DNA of 64,000 nucleotides from Oligosphaera ethanolica (lineage in GTDB: Bacteria; Verrucomicrobiota; Lentisphaeria; Oligosphaerales; Oligosphaeraceae): the NCBI RefSeq assembly GCF_030814695.1, contig NZ_JAUSVL010000001.1, forward strand, positions 744,001 to 808,000. Direction: 5' to 3'. A program made the position numbers and the translations under genes. This document shows, one piece after another, positions 10,201-18,805 of the stretch. Each line of letters opens with the position of its first letter. Position 1 is the stretch's first letter. The notes under the pieces were generated by a model. The model did not search any database, was not told where the DNA came from, and saw only the letters and a list, made by a program, of their open reading frames with translations.

Positions 10201-12352
10201 TCAGGCATTTTTCGTCCGCCCCGCCCCGAGCGCGTACGGCCTTTTTGTCGGCCGTCGTGAACGCCTGAGCTTCGGCATCAGAAATTATGACGCCCAAAAA
10301 CACATTGTGAGCGTTACGCCCGCACTCCCCGCCGGCCTCAGCTACCAGCTTAATGACGCGGCTCCCTCACGTGGCGTGAGTGTCTCGCTGATGATAACCG
10401 GCACCCCCACCAACGCCGTCACCAACCACCAGGTCAGCCTGGAAATCCGTGACCAGGCCAACGTCCTTTGCGACCTGCTGCCCGTTGCCTTCAATGTCAT
10501 CAACCTAACCGGCACAATCGCCGATCGCAACGTCTACGCTGGCCGTATCTGCCCAGACAATTCAGGCGTTGGGGCGCCCCTGGGCAGCCTCAGCATGAGC
10601 AAAAACGCCACTGGCCTGCAACTCACTCTCCATTCCACCAGCACCGCCGAAGCGTTGAGCGCACTGGTCAACTGGCAGGGCTACGATCCCGCAAAAGATC
10701 AATACTATCTGAGCTTCACCTGGTCGACAGTCAATGCCAGAATCGACCTCACGTTGGATACCCAAGGCAACGGCCGCGGGACATTCACCGCGCCCAGCGG
10801 TGAAGAGCAGACCGTGTTTTTCGCGCCAGTCACCCAAAACCCGGCAAACTTCGCGGGGACCTACAACGTCGCCCTCCGCCCACAACCTGCAACGCCACCC
10901 CACCCCTACGACGGCTTCGCCCTGGGCTGGCTGCGCCTCACTGTTGACACCACGGGTAACGCCACCTACTCTGGCGAACTCATCGACGGCACGACCCTCG
11001 CCGGCACCTCCGCAATCACCGAGGCAGCCGATGGCTCCGGCCGGATGATTTTCTTTGCGCCCCTGAACTGGAACAGCACCCTTGGCCGCTACCAGGGCCG
11101 CATCGCCGGTCAATTGGCCATCACTCCCCTCCCCCTGCGTTACGAACCCGGCGCCGGTTTCAACGACGCCTGTGTTTACGATTGCACAAATGCCATCTGG
11201 GCGCGCTCCGCGACGGACAAGGATGCCATCCAGCCCTGCGGCACCACGTATCAAGCCGTGGTATCGCTTACCAACCAGGCCGGCCTTGCAGGACAGGGTC
11301 TGGATTTTCTCTATGAAGTCCAGCAATCTGCTCAGGACAGCCAGACTGTCGTGCCGGACCTGATCTTCCTGGCCGAAAACAGTAGTGGCAGCGCCTTGCT
11401 TCCCCGCAATGACAACCCGCTTGCGGTGGAACTGTCCTCGCTGGCCATCAACACCGCCACGGGTGTAATCAGCGGCAACGTGAATGTACTTTTCGCGGCG
11501 CAAGTCGGCCAGCCCCTGCTGCGCGAGGCCGTCCCACTCCGGGGCATACTCACGCCAATCACCTCCGACTGCTGTTCAGCAGGAGCGGATCTCTTCCTCG
11601 GCTACGGCTATTTCACCCGGCGTGGCACCCCATATGTGTTCCGCCTCAGCGCCCAAAGCGCCGTGCAAAATTCTCTGCCGGTGCTCAAGTCCATCGCCGG
11701 CCTTGCGCCCACCACGCCAGTCCGCCCCATCAACGCGGGGGAGGTCGCTGTCCAGATCCAAAGCGCCGGCAAGCGCATTCTCTATCAACGCCAATACAGC
11801 AACGATCTATTCCTCGCGGACTGGTCAGCTGCGGCAGCGGACTTCACTGAGCTGACGCTGGCGACTGCTGCGACCTGGCAGTTCGTTGCCTTGTCACGGG
11901 ACAAAACGGCCAGCGCCCCCCTCCTTGTCGCCATTCCCCGCCAAACCACGCTTGGCTCCGATCCGGACAGCGGCAAAGGGGCTTTACATCCCGGCTGGAA
12001 TCTCATTGGCATACCCGCCGACCGCCACTACACAGTCCTCGATAACGACGGGGGCACCATCCTCGCCTATGATAATGACGCCAGCGCCTACACAACCACC
12101 AGCGAACTCAACGGCGGCCTGGCCTACTGGGTCTTTGTTCCTGACGATGATTTTGCGGCGACGATTGCCCAAATGGAGCAGCCTGCACCAGGCGTTGTCA
12201 TCACGCCCGGCTGGTCTTTCCTGGCTCTGCCGACAACGCCACTGCTCGGCAATATCACCACGTGGTATTGGAATGGCTGGACCTTCACTCTCACCCCCCC
12301 GAGCGACGTCCCCGCACCAGGCGTCTGGCTCTACAACCCAACTCAGCCCTGA
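7217..12352 (+). CDS. Giant secreted protein with three thioredoxin-fold domains and beta modules
   Basis: The 1711-residue product starts at the ATG at 7217 (AAGGA 10 bases upstream) with a signal peptide ending HALAAQ. Thioredoxin-like domains 1 and 2 are near-duplicates (residues about 32-200 and 232-400) with active sites C62-P-H-C65 and C264-P-H-C267, and a cis-Pro-like LLPFLFLF later in each. They are joined by an acidic linker of IDDDP repeats (about 203-228) encoded by a 15-bp DNA repeat. A jelly-roll-like region (about 420-560) precedes a third thioredoxin-like domain with C603-P-Y-C606. The rest is beta-sandwich sequence, ending in a ~120-residue module (GWNLIGIPAD, LNGGLAYWVF, PGVWLYNP) shared with the protein at 1464-3287. 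CPHC is the DsbA-type motif, so thiol oxidase or isomerase activity at the cell surface is plausible. The downstream DUF1573 and Trx-CcdA genes support a redox role. No known single family covers this architecture. Confidence 0.8.
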   Translation: MAHRYHHPGRLLPALCLVLLMYSGMHALAAQFGEWTTSPAAAKALALQFNRPIVAVVGSPICPHCDNFDVILKSAAFLDYARQNQLVLFHNRENSSLRAQMTNDFKTQCGMTSLLPFLFLFKVKESADTQSDNVMSMAPDQIELLKISSGPYTGKLAGVNYTSDAVVNGIKLENESKWTVDTLTKVLRSFFPNQGWSTLSPSDDPIDDDPIDDDPIDDDPVIDDPVPIIDESWVATWTEDPAEAKALAYAHNRPILAIVGSPICPHCDNLDKVIITDAMLQYAKARKLVLFHCRNNSSLRSQITNDFKVPSGMTSLLPFLFLFKVKDGVSAAQLAENSMSAQHVTLLEISSGTYAGKKSGVNYTSETVINGIKLEKEQSWTLATFFKVIESFFPNKQYPSGDPGWNSIIPPVVGPTGYEQAVDLGRIPNPDYPASSGPGWIKYAPAATFIGSSSEHWYKFTGDAGKRYLCVAKDFQDTNNPIAIALYASNTSGAPSDPPIFTATSTGFDALGRGLFMDIPTGGANNQLFYLRLSHSGGTASTALPYGIKVHETHKNPVVGTVTNPLWRGAQKGLWTMDADKARERAAAEGVPLLFYFTGVLWCPYCIGLDHMVFSSTTFKDSIKNAYLVLIDNRQRNDTGPSLLLDNRANGYLASNSISGAAATAQLANNLTLQNALALPGASTAGWSHGRRISYPTLVYCNVSATTRADLTGVNPIGRFSYQDFTGLPIASKAKAFIDELALLASKGHREANASPQTSQLQLPAPGTAAEALTGGLANGNWYRFTVNQDQSGFAWLFNARATTAADAAQVELAVYSADGVTLLRRTQGSLKNGSSLEFVPPSADGGQYWLAISPSAQASAVPLTLNYQLEQLNYTIALEHDEVAVASSDLSFDLPLQLTTQLPNDNAVRFAYRIRTFENGAPASYFATPNVWQEATWTADEKQSGRKLLSLPLAVPAGEYWTGSHDVVIELQSIAGGNCRVSSNGEESSVKIFSQAFFVRPAPSAYGLFVGRRERLSFGIRNYDAQKHIVSVTPALPAGLSYQLNDAAPSRGVSVSLMITGTPTNAVTNHQVSLEIRDQANVLCDLLPVAFNVINLTGTIADRNVYAGRICPDNSGVGAPLGSLSMSKNATGLQLTLHSTSTAEALSALVNWQGYDPAKDQYYLSFTWSTVNARIDLTLDTQGNGRGTFTAPSGEEQTVFFAPVTQNPANFAGTYNVALRPQPATPPHPYDGFALGWLRLTVDTTGNATYSGELIDGTTLAGTSAITEAADGSGRMIFFAPLNWNSTLGRYQGRIAGQLAITPLPLRYEPGAGFNDACVYDCTNAIWARSATDKDAIQPCGTTYQAVVSLTNQAGLAGQGLDFLYEVQQSAQDSQTVVPDLIFLAENSSGSALLPRNDNPLAVELSSLAINTATGVISGNVNVLFAAQVGQPLLREAVPLRGILTPITSDCCSAGADLFLGYGYFTRRGTPYVFRLSAQSAVQNSLPVLKSIAGLAPTTPVRPINAGEVAVQIQSAGKRILYQRQYSNDLFLADWSAAAADFTELTLATAATWQFVALSRDKTASAPLLVAIPRQTTLGSDPDSGKGALHPGWNLIGIPADRHYTVLDNDGGTILAYDNDASAYTTTSELNGGLAYWVFVPDDDFAATIAQMEQPAPGVVITPGWSFLALPTTPLLGNITTWYWNGWTFTLTPPSDVPAPGVWLYNPTQP

Positions 12353-12375
12353 TGGTCGTGTTGTGCCTGGCCCAC

Positions 12376-12441
12376 ACTTCCCGCAGTACTTGCGACGGGA
12401 AGTGAAGGCCGGGTTGTCGTTCGTGAACAGAACAGCCCGGC
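12376..12441 (+). other. Two small hairpins between the thioredoxin and DUF1573 genes
   Basis: In the 104-bp gap, ACTTCCCG (12376-12383) pairs with CGGGAAGT (12396-12403), and a second hairpin with CCGGG/CCCGG arms follows at about 12409-12441. Neither has a T tract, so they may affect mRNA processing or differential expression rather than terminate. Confidence 0.45.
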
Positions 12442-12456
12442 TCAAGCATCCGATTC

Positions 12457-13665
12457 ATGCCAATACATAGAAAAACCATGCGCATGCAAAAACTTGCAAG
12501 ACGAATTGTCAGCCCCCTCGCAGGCCTCGGCGCGGTACTTATCCTGGCGTGTGCGCCGCAGTCAGTTGGCCAAACCGCTGACACCGCTGCCACGCCAAAC
12601 ACCATCATATCCACGCCTGATATATTCCAAGTCGTGAATCCGGCGGCGCTACAACTGGGCACCATCATGGATTTCGCCAAACGCGACATCAGGATTACCC
12701 TCCGGAATGTCCACTCGGAGCCCCTGCAAATCGAACGCATTCGGGTGACGTGTACCTGCCTGACACTGGCGCCGGAGCCACCGGCAGGGCTTCTCAAACC
12801 CCAGGAGGAAATTTCCTTCACCGCGAAACTTGATGCCGCGGAAATAAAACCGGGGCCATTTTCGCGCATGGTCCTGGTGGAAGTGAAGGGGCGCGATATC
12901 ACCCTGGTCTATATCAACGGCACAGTCCAGCCTATGCTCACCTTCACCCCCGGACAAGCCCTCGCCCTTGGCACTTTTGCCGGCAAGGACGTGCCGTGGG
13001 AGCGGTCCATCAAAATCACGTCCGCCTTTTCTGAGAAGCAGAACGTGTTGTTGCAGGCTCCGGCCGAAGACGACCTCTTCAGTTATGAGTTGCACTCAGA
13101 CAACCCCCAAGTCTTCAGCCTCAGCATCCGACCGAAGCTTCCCCTGCCCATCGGTAAACTGCACCACCTGGTGCGCCTGCCGGTCACCGGAATGGACAAC
13201 TACGGCCCCGTTATGCTGGCCGTCAATGGCACCGTAACCGGCTGGCGACCGGTGTTAGAGAACAATCAGCTGAACGTCGCCCTCTCGGAACACAAGCCAG
13301 GCGAAACCATCGTCAAAGATATCCGTTTGGTCATGAAAGAACAGACCGAAGAACCGCAAGTGAAAAATCCTCTCGCCGCCCTCAGGCACGACCACGACCA
13401 TGCAGAGGCGCCCACCAATACAATCGCCAAGGAAGAGCTTGCCAACAGCACGATCCAACAAATAGCCTTCTGGGAAGGCATCGCCAGTGGTCTTGACGCC
13501 CGTTTGCCCCCTTCGGTGACTATGTCAAAAACGGCTCAAGCAGACTCTCTGTTGGTGTCGTTGAGCTTCCCGGCCGACTTTTTTGCGCGGCGAAGGCGTC
13601 AGGTCATTCCTTTTTCATACAACAAGAGCAGCTGCGGCATGCTGACCATCACCGCGAAGCCATGA
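12457..13665 (+). CDS. Exported DUF1573-type protein
   Basis: The 402-residue product has an N-terminal export signal (GLGAVLILACAPQSVGQ); the ILAC could be a lipobox. Residues about 60-165 match the DUF1573 pattern: FGTI-like LGTIMDFAKRDIRITLRN, then IERIRVTCTCLTLAPEPPAG with the typical Cys-x-Cys and the LKPQEEISFTAKLD block, an Ig-like (ASH/HYDIN-type) fold. A second, diverged copy may span about 170-290. A His/Asp-rich stretch (RHDHDHAE, about residue 309) could bind metal. DUF1573 proteins are often next to CcdA/thioredoxin genes, and here the stop overlaps the start of a Trx-CcdA gene by 4 bases (ATGA), indicating translational coupling. In-frame ATGs at 12457, 12478 and 12484 have no clear ribosome site, so the start is uncertain. 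Confidence 0.75.
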   Translation: MPIHRKTMRMQKLARRIVSPLAGLGAVLILACAPQSVGQTADTAATPNTIISTPDIFQVVNPAALQLGTIMDFAKRDIRITLRNVHSEPLQIERIRVTCTCLTLAPEPPAGLLKPQEEISFTAKLDAAEIKPGPFSRMVLVEVKGRDITLVYINGTVQPMLTFTPGQALALGTFAGKDVPWERSIKITSAFSEKQNVLLQAPAEDDLFSYELHSDNPQVFSLSIRPKLPLPIGKLHHLVRLPVTGMDNYGPVMLAVNGTVTGWRPVLENNQLNVALSEHKPGETIVKDIRLVMKEQTEEPQVKNPLAALRHDHDHAEAPTNTIAKEELANSTIQQIAFWEGIASGLDARLPPSVTMSKTAQADSLLVSLSFPADFFARRRRQVIPFSYNKSSCGMLTITAKP

Positions 13666-15323
13666 CCCTCAGCACCGTCCAGCCTTCTTGCAGTAGGGAA
13701 TCTCGCCGGAAGAGGTCCGTTCGCCCCGACCGCTTCTGTGTCAGGTTGCTCCTGCTGGTCGGCCTTCTGCTCGCCCATGCGGGGTTGGCGCAGACACCCG
13801 CCGCCGCCGCCGCCGCTGCGCCAGCCCGGGGCTTTGTCGCGCTCTTCGGCAGTTACGACTGCGATGACTGTGCTGCTGTCAAAAAGCAATGGCCGGAGGC
13901 CTTCGCCCTCGCTGATGGCCCCGTGCTAGTCTTTCTGCCCATCGAACACGCGCCGAATTACGCCCTGCTAAGCCTCCTCGAAGACGCGCTACAGCCGGGG
14001 AAAAAGGCCGAGTCCTTCCCCATCTTCCTCGTCGGCGACAAGCTCATTGGCGACCTCGACGCCTTCTACGAGCTGGCCGATGAACTGCCCGCATTGAGCA
14101 AAAACACGCCCTCCTTGCCGCTCTTGGCCGAAATCGCCCAAGCTGCCGCCAAAGCCGCGCAGCTCGTCGTCGAGCTGCGCGTAGCTGCCGCCCCATCATT
14201 GCCCGACGCCGCGCCGACCAGCCTGCGGCCCGCCTCCGCATCATCGTCGCGGCTGCTGTATTTCTACCAAAAGGGCTGCGCCAAATGCTCACGGCAGGAC
14301 AAAGAGCTCGCCATCCTGCGCGTCTCCCTGCCCGCCCTGCAGCTGGCCAGCTACGACGTCGCGACCCTCGATGGCCAAATTCTCCTCCGTCGCGCCAAAC
14401 GGCACTTCACCCTTGCTGACGACAACAAAAATCTCGCCCCCATGGTCTGCTGGCCAACGGGCTACATCACCGGCCGCCTCGCCAGCGCCAGCGAGCTGCA
14501 ACAAGCCCTGGCCGCCTCCACGCAGGACGCCTTCTGGTCGTCCCCCATTACCGATGCTGAACGCCGCAACGAGCAACAGCAGCAAGGCCGGCTACTCAAG
14601 TCATTCACTGTCGGCGTAGTCATTCTGGCCGGACTCATTGACGGCTTCAACCCCTGTGCCTTCGCCACCTCGGTCTTCCTGATTGGCTACCTCCTGTACC
14701 TCAAACGGCGGCCCCGGGAAATCGCCGTGGTCGGCTTCAGCTTCTGCGCCGGCGTCTTCCTCGCCTACGTCCTCTTTGGCCTTGGTTTGTCTTTCCTCCT
14801 TGACACCATCAGCGACATGCTCTGGCTCAAGAAAGCCATCTACGGATTCTTCGCCGTGGCCGCGTTCGTCCTGGCCATTGGGCATCTGCGCGACGCCCTT
14901 CGCGTCCGCAAGAGCGGCAAACCCAGCGACATGTCCTTGGGCCTGTCTAACACCACGCACCGCAAGATTCACGACCGCATCAAGAACCTGACCGAGCACC
15001 GGTCGTGGCTGATGCTGCCGGCGGCAATCCTCCTTGGCGTGATTGTCTCATCCATGGAGCTGGCCTGCACAGGCCAGATTTATCTGCCCACGTTGGCGGC
15101 CATCAACGCCGCCGGGATCAACCTCCTGGCCTTTCTGCTGCTCATCCTCTACAACCTGTGCTTCATCCTGCCCCTCGTCGTCATCACCGGCATGGCCATC
15201 GCTGGCATCGGCACCAAAGCCGTCGCCGACTGGGGGCGAAAGCATGTCGGCACGACCAAAATCGCCATGGCCGCGTTATTCATCGCCATCGCCATCGTCA
15301 TGGGCGTCCTGGCCTTTTCTTAA
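13662..15323 (+). CDS. Thioredoxin-CcdA fusion, DsbD-like transmembrane thiol reductase
   Basis: The 553-residue product begins with a signal sequence (LLLLVGLLLAHAGLAQ). It has two periplasmic thioredoxin/glutaredoxin-like domains with active sites C67-D-D-C70 (LFGSYDCDDCAAVKKQW) and C206-A-K-C209 (YFYQKGCAKCSRQDKEL). From about residue 318 there is a CcdA/DsbD-type membrane domain of six or so helices with the two redox cysteines in conserved settings: NPCAF (C332) and ELACTGQIYLP (C469). Such proteins move electrons from cytoplasmic thioredoxin to the periplasm. Unlike E. coli DsbD, both soluble domains precede the membrane part. It overlaps the DUF1573 gene by 4 bases and lies in the same run as the multi-thioredoxin protein, its likely partner. 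Confidence 0.88.
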   Translation: MTLSTVQPSCSRESRRKRSVRPDRFCVRLLLLVGLLLAHAGLAQTPAAAAAAAPARGFVALFGSYDCDDCAAVKKQWPEAFALADGPVLVFLPIEHAPNYALLSLLEDALQPGKKAESFPIFLVGDKLIGDLDAFYELADELPALSKNTPSLPLLAEIAQAAAKAAQLVVELRVAAAPSLPDAAPTSLRPASASSSRLLYFYQKGCAKCSRQDKELAILRVSLPALQLASYDVATLDGQILLRRAKRHFTLADDNKNLAPMVCWPTGYITGRLASASELQQALAASTQDAFWSSPITDAERRNEQQQQGRLLKSFTVGVVILAGLIDGFNPCAFATSVFLIGYLLYLKRRPREIAVVGFSFCAGVFLAYVLFGLGLSFLLDTISDMLWLKKAIYGFFAVAAFVLAIGHLRDALRVRKSGKPSDMSLGLSNTTHRKIHDRIKNLTEHRSWLMLPAAILLGVIVSSMELACTGQIYLPTLAAINAAGINLLAFLLLILYNLCFILPLVVITGMAIAGIGTKAVADWGRKHVGTTKIAMAALFIAIAIVMGVLAFS

Positions 15324-15534
15324 TGGCCACATCACCCCACAGTACTTCCCAACCCAGCAAGCGCACTGCCGGCGGATATCCACTCTGCTCGCGTCCCCGG
15401 GGGGCTACAGCCATAGTACTGCGTGGGGAGCGCACAGCCCCAGCAGCGGCGCCTGCCCAATAAGGGCGGCTGGCACTGCGTCATAATGATGGGCAACGGC
15501 ATGTGATCGATCCGCCGGCTGCCAGCTCACATTT
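15324..15534. other. 211-bp gap with interleaved inverted repeats
   Basis: CCCCAC-AGTACT (15335-15346) pairs with AGTACTGCGTGGGG (15415-15428) apart from a 2-base bulge. GCCGGCGGAT (15368-15377) pairs with ATCCGCCGGC (15510-15519). The arms are interleaved, as in a pseudoknot. No T tract or gene is seen. Confidence 0.45.
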
Positions 15535-17751
15535 ATGCGCAAAATAATCCCCTCACTACCTGCATTAATATTGCTTGCGGCACTGTTGCTCAGCTGCGGT
15601 TGCCTTGGCGCCGACGACACTTGGCCGCCGCGGAGCTGGCTGCTCAACTGCCTGGTCAAAGCTGTCCCCGGCATCCTGGCGACCTTCGATCACGACAGCG
15701 GTCGTTTCAATGCCGCCCAATGGAGCTGTCAAGAGCAGCACGCCATCTTCCCCCTCGCCGCCGCCTGGGCTTTCGAAAACCCCAAGAATCCCTTTTATCA
15801 CGACCGCCAACTGCTGGCGGTCATCGGCAAAGGCGGTGACGCGCTCTGCGCGGCGCAGGACGAACGGGGCCGACTGCCCTACGCGCGGCCAGCGCGCGGT
15901 CAAAGCCAAGCAGGCTACGTGCCGTGGACTATAAGCCGCTGGGCGCGCTGCTACCTGCTTGTCAAAGAGAAACTGCCACCAGAGCAACGGGAACGCTGGC
16001 GGCAAGGACTAACCACCGCTTTCAGCGAAATTCATCTGCTGGTGCAAAGCCAAGGCCAGGACGGCCCCTATCACGCTCATCTGGCGACGGCACTCTTCAT
16101 CGCCGGCCGGGCACTGGACCAGCCCACCTGGCAGGACAACGCCCGGCAGCACATGTCGCGACTAGTCGCCCGGCAGAGCCCCGACGGCTGCTGGCTGGGC
16201 AACTGGGGGCCAGCGTTGAGCCATAACAACAGCCTGCTCGAAGCTTTGGGTCTCTATTATGCCGTTGCCCAAGACCCTACCGTCATTGAAGCCTTAGAAC
16301 GCGGTGCGCTTTTTCACCTCGCCGCCACTTGGCCCGACGGCACCGCCGTCAGCGCCATTGACGACCGGCAGCCCTACCAGCAGATCAAAAACATCGGTAA
16401 TGTCGGCTTTTCCTGGACCACCCCGGGGCGACAGTTCCTCCACCAGCAACTGCGCTCACTGGTTGAAGCCAACCAGAGCGTTGCTGCCGATTACGCCGCC
16501 GCAATGCTCATCTTCGGCGGCAAGGGGCCGGTCAGCGAAAAGGACGGCGCCCCGGCCGGCAGCGCCTTCCGCTCCCAGGACGGTCTCATGCATATCCACC
16601 CCCAGGCGCCTTGGCGCGTCTGCTTCTCGGCCTACACCGCACCGCAGGCAAAACAGCGTTGGCTGCTCGACCGCCACAACATGCTGGACATCTACCACGA
16701 CGCGCTCGGCCTGGTCGCCGGCGGTGGCAACGGCAAGGGCCAGCCGTTGTGGTCGTCCTTTGTCTTCACGCCGCTGAGTGAGGGCGAAGATAAGTTTGAC
16801 GAAGCCTCGACTAACACTCACTCGGGCATCCCCACCGCGGCCAAGATCATCGACTCGCCGACGGGACCGCTGCTGCAGCTGAATTACGGCAAAACCCAAT
16901 GCCGCATAGCGGCCACGCCGCAAGCCGACGGCGCCTTGCAGCTCAGCTACGCCATCAGCGCCATGCCGCTGCCCGTCCAAGGTGAAGTGCACCTTCCCTT
17001 CCTCCGCCGCAAAGGGCCGCTGCAGCTCGCCAACAACACCATCATTCGCTTGGGCGACGAGGCAATAACCATCAGCGGCAAAGACGCCGGTGGCCGCTTC
17101 GCCTGGGGCGGCCTCCAGGTCGATTTCCCGGCCAATGCCACGCTCCACTGGCCGGTTTTCAGACGCCCAGCGGCGGACGGCTCGCCGGCCGCATCTGCCA
17201 ACCTCGCTAACGCCCGCCTGGTCATGAGCGTGCCCATTGACCAGCAAAATCCAGACGTGGCACTTTTACTGCGCCAGGTTCCGGAAAATATCCCGGGGCT
17301 GATCAGCCACCCGGCCAAGTCGTTGTCGCTCTTCTCGCCGAGCGCCACGCCAGCCAAATACATCAAGGAGCTCGACGCGATTTTTCTCAGCGCCAATCGC
17401 CCCGGCGAGTCGATGACGCTGACAGTGCCCAACAAAAAGGCCGGTCGCTACGAACTCTACGTGGAATTCGTTCTGAACCCCAATTACGGTACCGCCCTCG
17501 TCATGGGCAACGGTCAGCAGCCGGGACGGTCGTTCGACTGTTACGCGCCCGACTATGACAACAGTGGCCTGGTACCATGCGGTAATGTCGAGCTGACCGC
17601 GACGGACTTGGTCTTGACGATCCGCAGCGTCGCCCGCAATCCCCGCACCACCGGCTGCTTCCTCGCCGTCAAGGCCGTCCACCTGCGACCGGCGGCCACG
17701 ACGGCAACAACGAGCTCACCAATCAAGAACCAAACGGCAACCCAACCATGA
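15535..17751 (+). CDS. Exported alpha/alpha-toroid protein, polysaccharide lyase or hydrolase-like
   Basis: The 738-residue product starts with a hydrophobic export signal ending LLLSCGCLG; LLSC may be a lipobox. Residues about 30-300 are helix-rich and resemble alpha/alpha-toroid enzymes (heparinase, alginate lyase or unsaturated glucuronyl hydrolase type), with many Trp/Tyr/His: AQWSCQEQHAIFPLAAAWAF, PWTISRWARCYLL, YHAHLATALFIAG and NWGPALSHNNSLLEALGLYY. The region about 310-560 is beta-rich, as in the C-terminal sheets of such lyases. The last ~110 residues (TLTVPNKKAGRYELYVEFVL onward) look like a carbohydrate-binding-type beta sandwich. The substrate cannot be told. The next gene's start overlaps its stop (ATGA), so it is translationally coupled to the epimerase-like enzyme and may feed it. 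Confidence 0.65.
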   Translation: MRKIIPSLPALILLAALLLSCGCLGADDTWPPRSWLLNCLVKAVPGILATFDHDSGRFNAAQWSCQEQHAIFPLAAAWAFENPKNPFYHDRQLLAVIGKGGDALCAAQDERGRLPYARPARGQSQAGYVPWTISRWARCYLLVKEKLPPEQRERWRQGLTTAFSEIHLLVQSQGQDGPYHAHLATALFIAGRALDQPTWQDNARQHMSRLVARQSPDGCWLGNWGPALSHNNSLLEALGLYYAVAQDPTVIEALERGALFHLAATWPDGTAVSAIDDRQPYQQIKNIGNVGFSWTTPGRQFLHQQLRSLVEANQSVAADYAAAMLIFGGKGPVSEKDGAPAGSAFRSQDGLMHIHPQAPWRVCFSAYTAPQAKQRWLLDRHNMLDIYHDALGLVAGGGNGKGQPLWSSFVFTPLSEGEDKFDEASTNTHSGIPTAAKIIDSPTGPLLQLNYGKTQCRIAATPQADGALQLSYAISAMPLPVQGEVHLPFLRRKGPLQLANNTIIRLGDEAITISGKDAGGRFAWGGLQVDFPANATLHWPVFRRPAADGSPAASANLANARLVMSVPIDQQNPDVALLLRQVPENIPGLISHPAKSLSLFSPSATPAKYIKELDAIFLSANRPGESMTLTVPNKKAGRYELYVEFVLNPNYGTALVMGNGQQPGRSFDCYAPDYDNSGLVPCGNVELTATDLVLTIRSVARNPRTTGCFLAVKAVHLRPAATTATTSSPIKNQTATQP

Positions 17752-18791
17752 AAATCAGTTATCAGCGTCTGGTCATGCAGAAAATCTACCCGCTGGTCAT
17801 CAGCCGAGGCACCAGCGGCAACTCCGAAAACCTCTTCGTCCACGTCCACTGTTTCGGCGCCACCGGCCTCGGCGAACTAGCCGGCACCAAAGACGCTGAC
17901 GGCGAAAACTGCGACACCGGCATCAGCGAGCTGAACGCCTTTGTGGCTGGACTCGACGACGACAAGCACCCGTCGATCCACGACATCTGGCAGCGCGCCC
18001 GCGCCGCCGGCGTGCGGCCACGCGCCCTCGCCGCACTGGACATGGCCCTCTGGGACGCTTTCGCCAAATCCTGCGGCCAGCCCCTCTGGCGCGTCTTCGG
18101 TCTGGCCCAGCGCGCGGTTCCCACCTCGCTGACCATCGGCATCAACCCGCCTGAAGTCACCCGCGAACGCGTGCCGGAAATTCTCGCGCGCACGGGTGCA
18201 AAATACCTCAAAATCAAACTCGGATCGCCGGCGGGGATCGCCGCCGACCAGGCACATTTTCTCGCGGCTCGCGAGGCCGCCCGGCCCTTCAACGTCCACT
18301 TGCGCGTCGACGCCAACGGCGGCTGGTCCTGCGCTGACGCCAAAATGATGCTGCAATGGCTGGCTGAACGCGACGTCGACTATGTCGAGCAGCCCCTGGT
18401 CAAAGGCGCGGAAGACCAGCTGCCCGAACTCTTCAAATCCCGCCCCCTGCCTATTTTTGTGGACGAATCATGCTGGTTCGCCACCGACATCCCCACCTTC
18501 GCCCACTGCGTCGACGGCGTTAATCTCAAGCTCATGAAATGCGGCGGCCCCACCGAGGCACTGCGGCTGGTCGCCACCGCCCGTGCCCACGGCCTGCAAA
18601 CCATGATCGGCTGCATGAGCGAATCCACCGTCGCCATCTCCGCCGCCGCCAGCATGAGCGCGCTTTTCGATCATATCGACCTGGATTCCCACTTCAATAT
18701 CAGCAACGACCCCGCCACTGGCGCACAGATGATCGACGGCGCCGTTATACCACCCGACAAGCCCGGACACGGCGCCGTCCTCAACACCTGA
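17748..18791 (+). CDS. Enolase-superfamily enzyme, dipeptide epimerase-like
   Basis: The 347-residue product has the mandelate racemase/muconate lactonising architecture: a capping domain (1-120), then a TIM barrel. Catalytic K155-I-K157 (strand 2) is present. Metal ligands D188 (RVDAN), E214 (YVEQP) and D239 (FVDES) and the strand-6 lysine in NLKLMKCGG (K264) are all intact. MIGCMSES and DLDSHFNISNDP near the end resemble L-Ala-D/L-Glu and related dipeptide epimerases, which have a D-x-D substrate motif there. Such enzymes invert the alpha carbon of a dipeptide, for example in murein peptide recycling. The exact substrate is not determined by the sequence. It has no signal peptide, so it acts in the cytoplasm. 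It is coupled to the upstream lyase-like gene by a 4-base overlap. Confidence 0.85.
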   Translation: MKISYQRLVMQKIYPLVISRGTSGNSENLFVHVHCFGATGLGELAGTKDADGENCDTGISELNAFVAGLDDDKHPSIHDIWQRARAAGVRPRALAALDMALWDAFAKSCGQPLWRVFGLAQRAVPTSLTIGINPPEVTRERVPEILARTGAKYLKIKLGSPAGIAADQAHFLAAREAARPFNVHLRVDANGGWSCADAKMMLQWLAERDVDYVEQPLVKGAEDQLPELFKSRPLPIFVDESCWFATDIPTFAHCVDGVNLKLMKCGGPTEALRLVATARAHGLQTMIGCMSESTVAISAAASMSALFDHIDLDSHFNISNDPATGAQMIDGAVIPPDKPGHGAVLNT

Positions 18792-18805
18792 CGATGCCCG
18801 GGCGC

